DNA of 64,000 nt from Phaeobacter piscinae (GTDB taxonomy: Bacteria; Pseudomonadota; Alphaproteobacteria; Rhodobacterales; Rhodobacteraceae): contig NZ_CP010681.1 of assembly GCF_002407245.1 (NCBI RefSeq), forward strand, positions 2,721,001 through 2,785,000, read 5' to 3'. Under the pieces are notes generated by a model that ran no database searches, was not told where the DNA came from, and saw nothing but the letters and a program-made list of their open reading frames with translations. Position 1 is the first letter of the stretch. Each line of letters starts with the position of its first letter. Shown in pieces: positions 54,739 to 64,000 of this stretch. Position numbers and translations under genes: made by a program.

Positions 54739-55314
54739 CTAGAATATGGTTTGTAGACTGCCGCATCTGGTCTAGTCCGCTGGGATGCGTCTGCCAAGCT
54801 TGATACTCTTCGTCGGTAACGTCCACGGTAGCATTATCAACTTCGACAAGCTTTGCGCTCTTCAGTAATTCCTCTGGCGTACAAAAATTGGGGTTCCTGA
54901 CGAGATTGACGCCATTGGCAGCATAAGCTTGCGCGACGAGGCGGCTAAAAACTGTTTGGGCGAACCCTTTTTTCCTAGGCCCTTCCAAGCCCTACCAGCT
55001 TCCAGAGTTGCGTATTCGCTTCCGACGCGCTCTCGGACATAGTTGCAAATTTTGATTGAGGTGGAGGTGGACATCCCGTCCTGTAAACGTAAGGCAAATA
55101 CGGCGTTGTGCTGCTCGAAGAACAGTCGCTGAGTGTTCGCCGAATGCACTCCATCTCCAGTCGCATCAATGACTGAGCAGTGATCGACATACAGCATGGC
55201 GTGTGAAATCGGGCTGACGGTGGTGGCACGTATGAATTTACTGATCTTTTCGTCGGATGTGGTCAGGATTACATCCCCACGCTTCAGTGCTTTCTCGTTT
55301 AGTCGTTTTTTCAT
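54719..55314 (-). CDS. Permuted NlpC/P60-like protein, split at an A_AAA_AAG slippery site
   Basis: The zero frame starts at the ATG at 55314 (GGGGG nearby) and ends at 54862, giving 150 residues. Its first 116 residues look like the N-terminal half of a YiiX/YebB-type permuted NlpC/P60 domain: ALKRGDVILTT, then the His in SPISHAMLYVDH. The other half, SRLVAQAYAANGV and FCTPEELLKS, is in the minus-one frame, open to 54719. The frames meet at A_AAA_AAG (54967-54973), in the correct phase for minus-one slippage, giving about 198 residues. An indel in the A run is the other explanation. The usual Cys before SRLVAQAY is Phe here, so it may be inactive. Confidence 0.68.
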
Positions 55315-55496
55315 CGCTACCCCCTTTTCTGCACAACTTTCTACAACTTTGATGGCGTAAATTGAAACTGCAAAGCCGCCACTGGCGCTCGTTGCGGCAG
55401 CCCGGTTGCAGCGATATCTAACGTGGTCTCGGCCGCTAGTTGGCGACACCAGCCCAAAGTTGTCCGTAGAAGCAATAAAACGTCGTGCGCCCCCAA

Positions 55497-55718
55497 TCAT
55501 CCCTCAGAGCTATACAGAACCCATTCTGCCGTAATCTTAGGCACCCCTACTGGAAGTAATGGCAGGTAAACGACATCGTTTTTCTTAGAAACTAATTCGC
55601 CGGACACGATGTAACCTCGATTTCTATGATCGGAGGTAGTCTGGAGCTGCGGACCGAAATCTTTCAGAACAACGAAGAAAGCGGGGATGGTCCGGCTCGA
55701 TTTGACGCCAAAAATCAA
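55497..55718 (-). CDS. Small hypothetical protein overlapping the end of the RT gene
   Basis: A 73-residue frame that starts inside the reverse transcriptase gene (ATG at 55718) and ends 127 bases beyond it. The part after the RT stop, RGYIVSGELVSKKNDVVYLP and PKITAEWVLYSSEG, looks like a small beta-rich protein. It could be a separate gene, or a former C-terminal extension of the RT joined by a frameshift. No ribosome site is convincing. Confidence 0.4.
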   Translation of the reverse strand: MIFGVKSSRTIPAFFVVLKDFGPQLQTTSDHRNRGYIVSGELVSKKNDVVYLPLLPVGVPKITAEWVLYSSEG

Positions 55719-56676
55719 GTTTACCTTTCAGTCTTAAAATGTAACTTGGATCGTAGATCTTTTCAGCGTTCACGTGACTAGCTACTCCATAGCGCCAAAT
55801 GTAGAAAACCTCCTTTTCAACCTCGCGTCGGAACTGTCTAGTTGGCCGAGGTCTTCCTGTAGAGATGTCCAGGCCAGTAACGACCATTTTTTGCCCTGCC
55901 TCAACATAGCGAGTTTTCTTATGATTTATTTGAAACCCCTCAGAAATCGCGCAGGCAATAGTAAAACTTTGAGCTTCGTCCGCGTCCATTTCTCCAGATA
56001 TGGCGATATCATCGGCATATCGCGTGTATTTGAGCCCCCGTGATCTTGCGTACCCCAATAACCGCAAATCAAATCGGCGTGCAATTGCATTTGATAGCGC
56101 AGGGCTAGCTGGACTTCCCTGGGGTGTAGTTCCTTTCAAGCTGCAAATCTTCGCAAGGTAGACCGAAACTTGTTTGGAGTACCCCATAGATAAGAATAAG
56201 CCGACTAGCCTCCTATCTGAAATGGAGGGGAAAAAATCTTTAAAGTCCATCTTTAGTAAAAAATTAGCTCCGCAATGAACTTTCGCATTTGTTAGAATTG
56301 AGCGTCCGGGGAGGTAGGCGTGGGCGACTGTACTGACTTTGCAAGAGGGGAGTATTGTTTGCGCAATCCAGCGCTGGCAATGGAGCAAAGATGGATATGG
56401 TGCATCAATTTGGCGGCGGCCGCCAGATCTCTTTGGTATTTTGAAACTTCTGTAGAATGAAGAGCTAGAGTTTATGATTGAGGATAGCGTATCCTCTTGG
56501 ATTCCAAGTAGATCTGATAAGCTTTTAAGTCCAAAAATTACAGGCACTCGATTTCGAACGAGCGGCTCAACATATTTCATGTAATCCGAAGATAAATCGG
56601 GATTTATTCCGTAGTCTTCGAAAAGTTTGCGCCAATCATTTAAATGAGACTCGGCACGGTATCTTGGCTGACGCAC
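55624..56676 (-). CDS. Retron-type reverse transcriptase
   Basis: A 350-residue reverse transcriptase. The catalytic YADD is at residues 220-223. The retron marks are present: NAKVH at 130-134 (NAxxH) and VTG at 266-268, besides SGGRRQIDAP, LKMDFKDFFPSIS and PQGSPASPALSN. No other domain is attached. It should copy part of the upstream msr-msd RNA into a short branched DNA. It starts with GTG at 56676. Winged-helix and phosphoribosyltransferase-like genes lie upstream on the same strand, which fits retron defence systems with such effectors. Confidence 0.92.
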   Translation of the reverse strand: MRQPRYRAESHLNDWRKLFEDYGINPDLSSDYMKYVEPLVRNRVPVIFGLKSLSDLLGIQEDTLSSIINSSSSFYRSFKIPKRSGGRRQIDAPYPSLLHCQRWIAQTILPSCKVSTVAHAYLPGRSILTNAKVHCGANFLLKMDFKDFFPSISDRRLVGLFLSMGYSKQVSVYLAKICSLKGTTPQGSPASPALSNAIARRFDLRLLGYARSRGLKYTRYADDIAISGEMDADEAQSFTIACAISEGFQINHKKTRYVEAGQKMVVTGLDISTGRPRPTRQFRREVEKEVFYIWRYGVASHVNAEKIYDPSYILRLKGKLDFWRQIEPDHPRFLRCSERFRSAAPDYLRS

Positions 56677-56699
56677 GACTACTACTTCCCATTCTCGTC

Positions 56700-56890
56700 T
56701 GAAAGACGCTCCGTAACAAGGTCTTGCGTATGCAAGATTTTGTTATGGCGCGGATTCAGATTCAAAGAAGATGAACCCGTGTCACGCGGGGAGGATTGAA
56801 GTCGGAACGAGTTCAATCCTCCCTGCTGGAGGTTAAACTCAGCCTTAGCTGCCGAAGCGACTTCGCTTCGAAACACTAGCCGAGCGCCAG
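56700..56890 (-). ncRNA. Candidate retron msr-msd RNA
   Basis: The 234 bases between the winged-helix gene and the RT hold a series of stems on the minus strand: CGAAGCGA / TCGCTTCG (56853-56870), a 12-bp stem GGGAGGATTGAA / TTCAATCCTCCC (56789-56823), and a long stem TAACAA..TCTTGC / GCAAGA..TTGTTA (56714-56745) that could be the msd hairpin. GGCGCTC (56882-56888) and GAGCGTC (56705-56711) could pair as a1 and a2 over seven bases. An alternative a1/a2 reaches into the RT start. The branch G is not located with confidence. Confidence 0.68.
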
Positions 56891-56910
56891 CCTTAAATCT
56901 AGATATCACT

Positions 56911-57291
56911 CTAAACATCTTTTTGTCCAGCCTGAAATAGAAGATCTGGATCGACCTCTGATCGTTTCGGCAGATAAGGTTCGAAAGGATTCAACGCGTA
57001 CTTTGTTCGTTGGCTCGGCACTTTTCTCCACGACTTCGAATGCCTTGCCGCCTGTTCAGCCGCAAAGCGTGCAGCGGCGTCTCGACCTTCTCGCGTCGCA
57101 CGAAGTTTGCTCCTCTCAACCGTTAGGAAACCAATGGCCGCCAATTTTCTACTAAAGTGGGCGACTACCGCCGGAGTTTGGCGAAAGGTGTGCATCAGTG
57201 TAGTTACATCTACCCCGTCTTCAGCGCGTGCAACGCGGATTAACATACGAACATATTCGGAGGGTAATTTAGTAATCATAATTCGGCTCAT
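56911..57291 (-). CDS. Winged-helix protein of the retron
   Basis: A 126-residue basic protein. Residues about 5-70 look like a winged helix: LPSEYVRMLIRVARAEDGVD, TLMHTFRQTPAVVAHFSRKL and GFLTVERSKLRATREGRD. The C-terminal part is basic and rich in Arg and Lys. It overlaps the end of the upstream effector gene by 23 bases. A second ATG four codons later (57279) is an equally good start. It probably binds the retron DNA, the RNA or target DNA and holds the effector in check. Confidence 0.75.
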   Translation of the reverse strand: MSRIMITKLPSEYVRMLIRVARAEDGVDVTTLMHTFRQTPAVVAHFSRKLAAIGFLTVERSKLRATREGRDAAARFAAEQAARHSKSWRKVPSQRTKYALNPFEPYLPKRSEVDPDLLFQAGQKDV

Positions 57292-58129
57292 CCCTTTCCA
57301 GCAACGGAAAAAAACTACCCCCATCTTTTAGATGCTTCCACCAAAACACAGGAAAATTGTTGTTCGGCGGGTTTCCGTTCTGAATAAAAAAAAGAGCCTC
57401 CGCCTGACCGTAACCTAGAGAGGGGAACGGCTGCATTCGCGCTTGGTCTAGTCGCGTTTCGATATTCACCATCAGGCGCTTTTTTTGCATGATATTTTCT
57501 GGGTCGATGCGCTGAGAGATCCCCGCCGCCATTTCAAACTCAGCATAAACTTCAATGTCAGCATCCTTAATCCGTTCAAGTGCGCTACGCATAGTCGCAA
57601 GCAAACAAACTACAATTCTCGGATTGATCGTCAAGCCCTTGCTCTTTGCCTTGTCTTGAATTCTTCGATTCAGTTCAGTCACGCGCGAAATTATCGTACC
57701 GCCAGTGCCGGAAAACTCCTCTACGACAATTATATTCGGACGCTCGTGGCAATATTTTATTGCCTCATGACCTCGAGATCGTTTTGCAATTTTTGTGAAA
57801 CCATTCTCTGTAAGGCGGTTTTTTAACATTTGTAGTAGCATTTGCGAACTGTCGGGCTCGTTGTCTATTGCCGTTGTTACTACTTGCGTTTTTTCTTCCG
57901 GCACTGCGAGTTCATGACAAATTCGGTTCGCCATCGCCCCAAGCAACAATTGCAGCCTGTCCTCGCCTATATAATTGAAGTGCTTTAACAAGTCTAGGAT
58001 GAGCTCACGTTCGTCTTTTGTATGCGCGAGCTCAAGAAGCCGTTCTATCTTCGCTTCGTGCCTCTGCAGCCAAGTCTGCTCGAAGTAAAGTTCGAACAGA
58101 TCTCGATTGAATTGCTTCTTCTCACGCAA
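57269..58129 (-). CDS. Phosphoribosyltransferase-like retron effector
   Basis: A 286-residue protein. Residues 133-146 read IIVVEEFSGTGGTI, which matches the PRPP-binding loop of type I phosphoribosyltransferases (two acidic residues, then S/T-G-T-G-G-T). An N-terminal helical part of about 100 residues comes first. Such domains occur as effectors in some retron classes. It starts with TTG at 58129, four codons after an in-frame TAG, and has no clear ribosome site, so it may be weakly translated or leaderless. It is the first gene of the retron operon. Confidence 0.78.
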   Translation of the reverse strand: MREKKQFNRDLFELYFEQTWLQRHEAKIERLLELAHTKDERELILDLLKHFNYIGEDRLQLLLGAMANRICHELAVPEEKTQVVTTAIDNEPDSSQMLLQMLKNRLTENGFTKIAKRSRGHEAIKYCHERPNIIVVEEFSGTGGTIISRVTELNRRIQDKAKSKGLTINPRIVVCLLATMRSALERIKDADIEVYAEFEMAAGISQRIDPENIMQKKRLMVNIETRLDQARMQPFPSLGYGQAEALFFIQNGNPPNNNFPVFWWKHLKDGGSFFPLLERDEPNYDY

Positions 58130-58565
58130 GATATGGGCCTATGTCATAGTGCAAATAGCGGTTCTTCCATTTCTGATCTAAGTTGCAACGAGTAGCAAGT
58201 TATAACAAGGTCGTCGTCGATAGGTTTCCGAAGCCAAGACCATCGATTTGAATGGGGACGGCTGGTTAGCAGAAGCTGCGTAGTGTTACGCCAAGATGGC
58301 TAAGGGCTGGCTCCGGCCCTTTGGCGTTGAGGGCATGTTGGCCAGACTTCGTCCGGCTTCTGCGTCAACCGCACTTCTCCGCCCCCAAACGAGCGCCCCC
58401 TCAGTGCCCTCAGGGCGGATTTCGCCGAGAGGGACACCCTCTCGGCGCTCTCCCGTTTTTCGGCTTCGGCTCAGCCGCGCGTTCGATGTGACGCGCAGCT
58501 GAGCTGAAGCCTTTTGCTTTGGCTTTTCCCGCTGGCGTCGTTGTCCCACGCCACAGGAGGCCACT
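58130..58565. other. Non-coding region between the retron and the PemK/MazF-like gene
   Basis: No gene is recognised. The retron promoter should lie at its left end. Inside is a GC-rich hairpin, CGCCGAGAGG / CCTCTCGGCG at 58423-58447, followed at a distance by GTTTTTC, and phrases such as GGCATGTTGGCCAGACTTCG that look like plasmid or island border sequence. Confidence 0.4.
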
Positions 58566-59069
58566 TTGTATCACCATCCCCACCCTTTTTCCGCAGCGGG
58601 AGATCAGTCATCGCTTCAACGCGGCGATGTCGTGCTGTTCCGCTTTCCTCTCAACGAGGAGAACACCGAACCCGGTATCCCCAAGCGGCGGCCGTGCCTG
58701 GTGCTCAATACCCTGAGCAGCGGCGACGATCGCTTTGTCGAGATCGCCTATGGCACCTCGGCAGACACCCGCGCCAACCGCGGCTACGAGGTCATCGTCA
58801 ATCACCCCGCCTCGCGCGATACGGCCGGATTGTCGAAGCCCACGCGGTTTGTCGGCGCACGGCGCATCATCGTGCACGTCGATCACAGCGGCTTTGATGG
58901 CCAGACCGATGGCCCGGAGATCATCGGGAAGCTGGACGCGCCTCTTTTGGAGCGACTGAACGCTGTCCGGGCCCGGATCCAGGCTGAGGCGGACACCGCT
59001 GCGCACCACCGCGAAGAACAGCGCGCAGAACAGGTGGGATGGGAACACGAAGCGCGCGGTTTCCGGTAA
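58566..59069 (+). CDS. PemK/MazF-like protein
   Basis: A 167-residue protein with the start of a PemK/MazF-like barrel: LQRGDVVLFRFPLNEEN, KRRPCLVLNTLSSG and FVEIAYGTS. Canonical members cut RNA as toxins of toxin-antitoxin pairs. This one is longer, with a Gln- and Glu-rich C-terminal tail. It starts with TTG at 58566, five bases after a strong AGGAGG. No small antitoxin gene is next to it, so it may act in another way. Confidence 0.65.
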   Translation: MYHHPHPFSAAGDQSSLQRGDVVLFRFPLNEENTEPGIPKRRPCLVLNTLSSGDDRFVEIAYGTSADTRANRGYEVIVNHPASRDTAGLSKPTRFVGARRIIVHVDHSGFDGQTDGPEIIGKLDAPLLERLNAVRARIQAEADTAAHHREEQRAEQVGWEHEARGFR

Positions 59070-59125
59070 GGAACCGCGCTTTCGCGTCCCACACACCATC
59101 TCAAACCAACACAAGGAAAAGACCA

Positions 59126-59566
59126 ATGGAAATGCCATTCAAATCCGCCAACGAGATCACCGCTATGGCCGCGTCCTGCTTCCCACTTGCACGGGCCGCT
59201 GCGACCGGGATCGAACAGGACGTGCTCGAACTCGTTGCCCCAAAGGCAAAACGTGAGGCCAAAGCCCTTCTGGCCGTCCTGCGTCGTGGTGCAATCGTCG
59301 AGAAGGGCGTCCTTGCGATGCTGCACGGGCTGGTGAGCGTTCTGGATGTCCAGGTCCTCGAAGGAACCTATGTGGAGACCCACTACGACCACAGCCCCGA
59401 GAATGTCTCAGACGACGCCAGCTGGAGCAAGGAGCGGCTGACGCCGGAAGCCGACCGCCTGGCCAATGCTGTGGCGGTTCTCTTCGAGCTCTATGCAACC
59501 CTCGCGGCGGTGCACGACATCCTGAAGGCCGAGAAGGCCTTGGAAGCGCTGCGCAGTCCGGCCTGA
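59126..59566 (+). CDS. Hypothetical helical protein
   Basis: A 146-residue protein, not recognised. It is almost wholly helical by composition (ARAAATGIEQDVLELVAPKA, EADRLANAVAVLFELYATLA) and has no membrane segment. AAGGAAAAG lies just before the ATG at 59126. It follows the PemK/MazF-like gene by 56 bases, so the two may be co-transcribed; a role as an unusual antitoxin cannot be excluded. Confidence 0.65.
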   Translation: MEMPFKSANEITAMAASCFPLARAAATGIEQDVLELVAPKAKREAKALLAVLRRGAIVEKGVLAMLHGLVSVLDVQVLEGTYVETHYDHSPENVSDDASWSKERLTPEADRLANAVAVLFELYATLAAVHDILKAEKALEALRSPA

Positions 59567-59652
59567 CAGAACACGCGGGCCGGAACACCCGCGTCAGGGC
59601 GCGCCGACGAACCTTCTGCTGCTACAGATGTCGGCGCGCCCGCAAAGAAGAA

Positions 59653-59679
59653 GCCCGTGCAGGTCATCCCCGCACGGGC
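59653..59679 (+). terminator. Hairpin after the helical protein gene
   Basis: GCCCGTGC and GCACGGGC pair around a loop of 11 bases. The T content after it is low, so termination is uncertain. Confidence 0.4.
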
Positions 59680-59752
59680 TCATCAATCACACGCGAGAGC
59701 ACGGTCTCGCCGGTCTGTCGGTTTTCGGTGTCCACAGCCGAAGGAGAAGCCC

Positions 59753-59911
59753 ATGGCCCTCACGAACTTGATCGATCTCATCGCCGAAGTTGCCGCCAAG
59801 CGGGCGGCCCGGGAGGCCAAGGCAAAGGCGGACACTCCGGACGAGGTCAGATCACACTGGACCCTGATTTTGGCCAAAAAAAGGAACCTGCACCGCCTTT
59901 GGTCACGGTAA
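59753..59911 (+). CDS. Short hypothetical protein
   Basis: A 52-residue frame, MALTNLIDLIAEVAAKRAAR and on, with AAGGAGAAG before the ATG. The first 35 residues look coding (helical, alanine-rich); the rest does not. It may be a truncated gene whose end was replaced. No function is known. Confidence 0.45.
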   Translation: MALTNLIDLIAEVAAKRAAREAKAKADTPDEVRSHWTLILAKKRNLHRLWSR

Positions 59912-59989
59912 CCGTGTTTTGGGCGAGGCTGGACAAAACCGCTACCAGGCGCAAGACTTCGACGCGCCCGCCTTTTTGGAAAGTATTGA

Positions 59990-61588
59990 ATGCTGCACGC
60001 CGCCAAGCCCCTCCGCGTTGCGATCTATGCGCGCTACTCGACAGACCTGCAGAACCCGACATCGATCGATGACCAGGTGCGCCTGTGCCGCCAACACGCG
60101 GACCTACAGGACGGCTGGACCGTGGTGAAGGTCTTCCAGGATGTGGCGATCAGCGGCGCGACACGCGGCCGTCCGGGCTTTGACGCTTTGCAGGACTTCA
60201 TCGCTGATGGCGGTTGCGACATCGTCCTATTCGAGCACCTCGACAGGTTGGCGCGCGATCTTGAAGTGTTGATGCTCTTCTACAAGAAGGCCCGCCACGC
60301 CGATGTCGAGATGCACCAGCCCCATCGTGGCAAGCTGGGGATCTTTGACATCGGGATTCTCGGCACCTTCGCATAACTGTTTCTGGAAGAACTGTCACAC
60401 AAGACCCGTCGTGGCCTCATCGGCCGTGTGGAGGCGGGCAAGAACACTGGAGGACGGGCCTACGGCTATCGCTCGAAAGCGCTTCCTGAGCGCGACGGAA
60501 AGTCAGACGGCAGCGTCATGGAGATACATCCCGAAGAGGCCACCATCGTGCGCCGCATCTTCACGGAATACGCCGCAGGCAAATCCCCGCGCCAGATCGC
60601 GGCCGACCTCAATGCGGCTTCCGTCCCTGCCCCGCGCGGGCGCGGCGCAGGCAGCGGTCACTGGAAGGCCAACACGATCTACGGCCACCGGGCCCGCGGC
60701 ACAGGTATTCTCAACAACGAACTCTACGCCGGGCGCCACGTCTGGAACCGGCAACGCTATTCCAAACACCCCGAGACCGGCAAACGGGTCTCGAAGCCCA
60801 ATCCGCCCGAAGACTGGCTGATCACTGAGAAGCCGGAGCTGCGGATCATCGATGAGACCCTCTGGAGCAAGGTGAAGGAGCGCCAAGAGGGAATAGACAG
60901 CCAACGCACCCGAGCCGAAGCCGGGGGCCGCTCCGGAGCTGGAGCCGCGCAGAGCGCGCGAAGACGGAAGTATCTGCTCTCAGGGCTGCTGAGCTGCGGC
61001 CAATGCGGCGGCAACCTTACTGTCGCGGGCAAAGGCGCGCGCCGACGCTATTACTGTGCCAACCATAAAGAGAAGGGCAAGGCCGTCTGCTCCGGCATGC
61101 CCGGCCTGGCCGAGACCGACGCCGCCGAGAGCATCCTGAGCGGTCTTCGCACAGGCCTGATGCAAGACGCCGCCTATGAGGATTTTCGGAAGAAGTTTGT
61201 CGAGAAGATGCGAGCCAAAGAGCACGAGACTGGCGAGACCCTGCGTCGCCACGATGAGCGGATCCAGGAAACAGAGAAGACCCACGCCAACCTCATGCGC
61301 GCGGTCGAGGGTGGTACCTTCTCAGAGGCGCTGATCGAGCGGCTGAATGCGGTGGATACCGAGCTGAAGGCCCTGCAGGCCGAACGGGAGGCCCTTGTTC
61401 CCACTCCGATCGTCCTGCCGGACGACCTGCCCGGTCTTTACAAAACCTACGTGGCTGACCTTGCAAGAACGCTATCGGATGAGGCGGTGGCAGGTCCGGC
61501 GGCTGACGAACTTCACTCATTGATCGACACGGTGGTGGTGAGCTGGGATGAGCAGAAGGAACATAATGAGCTTGAGATTCAAGGTTAG
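59990..61588 (+). pseudogene. Large serine recombinase, interrupted by an in-frame TAA
   Basis: A frame of 533 codons from the ATG at 59990 is broken only by a TAA at 60374-60376 (codon 129). The N-terminal resolvase domain has the catalytic Ser in VAIYARYSTDLQNPTSIDDQ and EHLDRLARD. After the stop the frame goes on as LFLEELSHKTRRGLIGRVEA, then the recombinase domain, the zinc ribbon CGQCGGNLTV..CANHKEKGKAVC and a C-terminal coiled coil. A CAA codon (Gln) would fit, so one C-to-T change explains the break. Intact, it would be the integrase of the island next to its tRNA site. Confidence 0.87.
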
Positions 61589-61661
61589 CTTTTGGAACTG
61601 TTGAGTATTGCAGACAGCAAAAAGGCCGAGAGTCTTTCGACTGCGGCCTGTTCGCTAAAGC

Positions 61662-61738
<77 letters not shown>

Positions 61739-61882
61739 ACATTTTTGTTTTGCCTCATTGCGTTTTGTTGCTTGAGGCTGCCGCTGCTTGATCACGCGTG
61801 TTGTGACTGGGCGTTTTTTCTTCAGATGTTTTTGTCTGAAGGTATATTTTATTGGTATCGTTTATGTTTATGGATTTTTCTA

Positions 61883-62000
61883 GGTTTGGCGGTGACCTAC
61901 TCTCCCACGCCTTAAGACGCAGTACCATCGGCGCAACAGTGCTTAACTTCCGGGTTCGGGATGGGACCGGGTGTTTCACTTGCGCTATGACCACCAAACC
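61883..62000 (-). rRNA. rrf: 5S ribosomal RNA
   Basis: About 118 bases. On the minus strand it begins GGTTTGGTGGTCATAGCGC and ends GTAGGTCACCGCCAAACC, so the ends pair. The core CCCATCCCGAACCCGGAAGT is typical. Ends may be off by a few bases. Confidence 0.95.
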
Positions 62001-62115
62001 GAGGAAAATCCATATTCGCGACGTTTCGGTTTTGAGACGTCGCGGAGATACAATCGACATGAAGTCCAAGTTTGTTTTGCTTTTGGTTCTTGTGTCACTG
62101 ACTGTTACTGGAACA

Positions 62116-64000
<1,885 letters not shown>

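Overview
The window looks like an alphaproteobacterium of the family Rhodobacteraceae, probably from the roseobacter group (Phaeobacter, Ruegeria or Leisingera-like). This rests on GC-rich coding sequence, a dimethylglycine/sarcosine dehydrogenase of the type common in marine roseobacters, a monomeric isocitrate dehydrogenase, many ABC importers, and an rRNA operon ending 23S-5S-tRNA-fMet. No species can be named from the sequence alone.

Layout. 1-6.9 kb: the end of a purine catabolism locus (xdhB partial, xdhC) running into a complete BMP-type ABC importer (ATPase, permease, DUF2834 membrane protein, permease, binding protein), probably for purines or nucleosides. 7-10.5 kb: CDP-alcohol phosphatidyltransferase, then a coupled trio (aldo/keto reductase, DAO-type oxidase, DUF938 methyltransferase). 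11-19.5 kb: oxidative catabolism on the minus strand (dimethylglycine/sarcosine dehydrogenase-like protein, FAD-linked D-lactate/glycolate oxidase-like protein, gamma-glutamyltransferase, D-2-hydroxyacid dehydrogenase), then an SH3 protein. 19.5-23.2 kb: an SbcCD/YhaNO-like ATPase-nuclease pair. 23.4-26.9 kb: a GntR regulator with an SsuABC-like importer. 27.2-29.4 kb: monomeric icd. 29.5-31.2 kb: a coupled amidoligase and class I glutamine amidotransferase-like hydrolase pair. 31.3-33.3 kb: a LysE exporter, a frameshifted hemerythrin gene and a GAF protein. 33.3-40.5 kb: a divergent peptide-uptake regulon (Dpp-like permeases and ATPases against an XRE-cupin regulator, binding protein and M24 peptidase). 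40.6-44.4 kb: a receiver protein divergent from a hybrid histidine kinase with tandem periplasmic binding domains. 45.1-51.5 kb: a redox/electrophile-handling cluster with LysR, TetR and LysR regulators facing glutathione transferases and an oxidoreductase.

51.56-61.68 kb is a genomic island of about 10.1 kb inserted at the 3' end of the initiator tRNA gene and bounded by an exact 21-bp direct repeat. It carries a MobV-like relaxase and a large serine recombinase, each broken by one in-frame stop codon, a candidate oriT, a PemK/MazF-like protein, and an AT-richer block with a retron. The retron has a phosphoribosyltransferase-like effector, a winged-helix protein, a structured msr-msd candidate and a reverse transcriptase. 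Downstream lie small unknown genes, one of which splits exactly at an A_AAA_AAG slippery heptamer. The retron is the best candidate for an active anti-phage system here, and the genes downstream of its reverse transcriptase may be undescribed partners.

61.66-64.0 kb holds tRNA-fMet, 5S rRNA and the 3' part of 23S rRNA, all on the minus strand; the 23S gene runs off the window.
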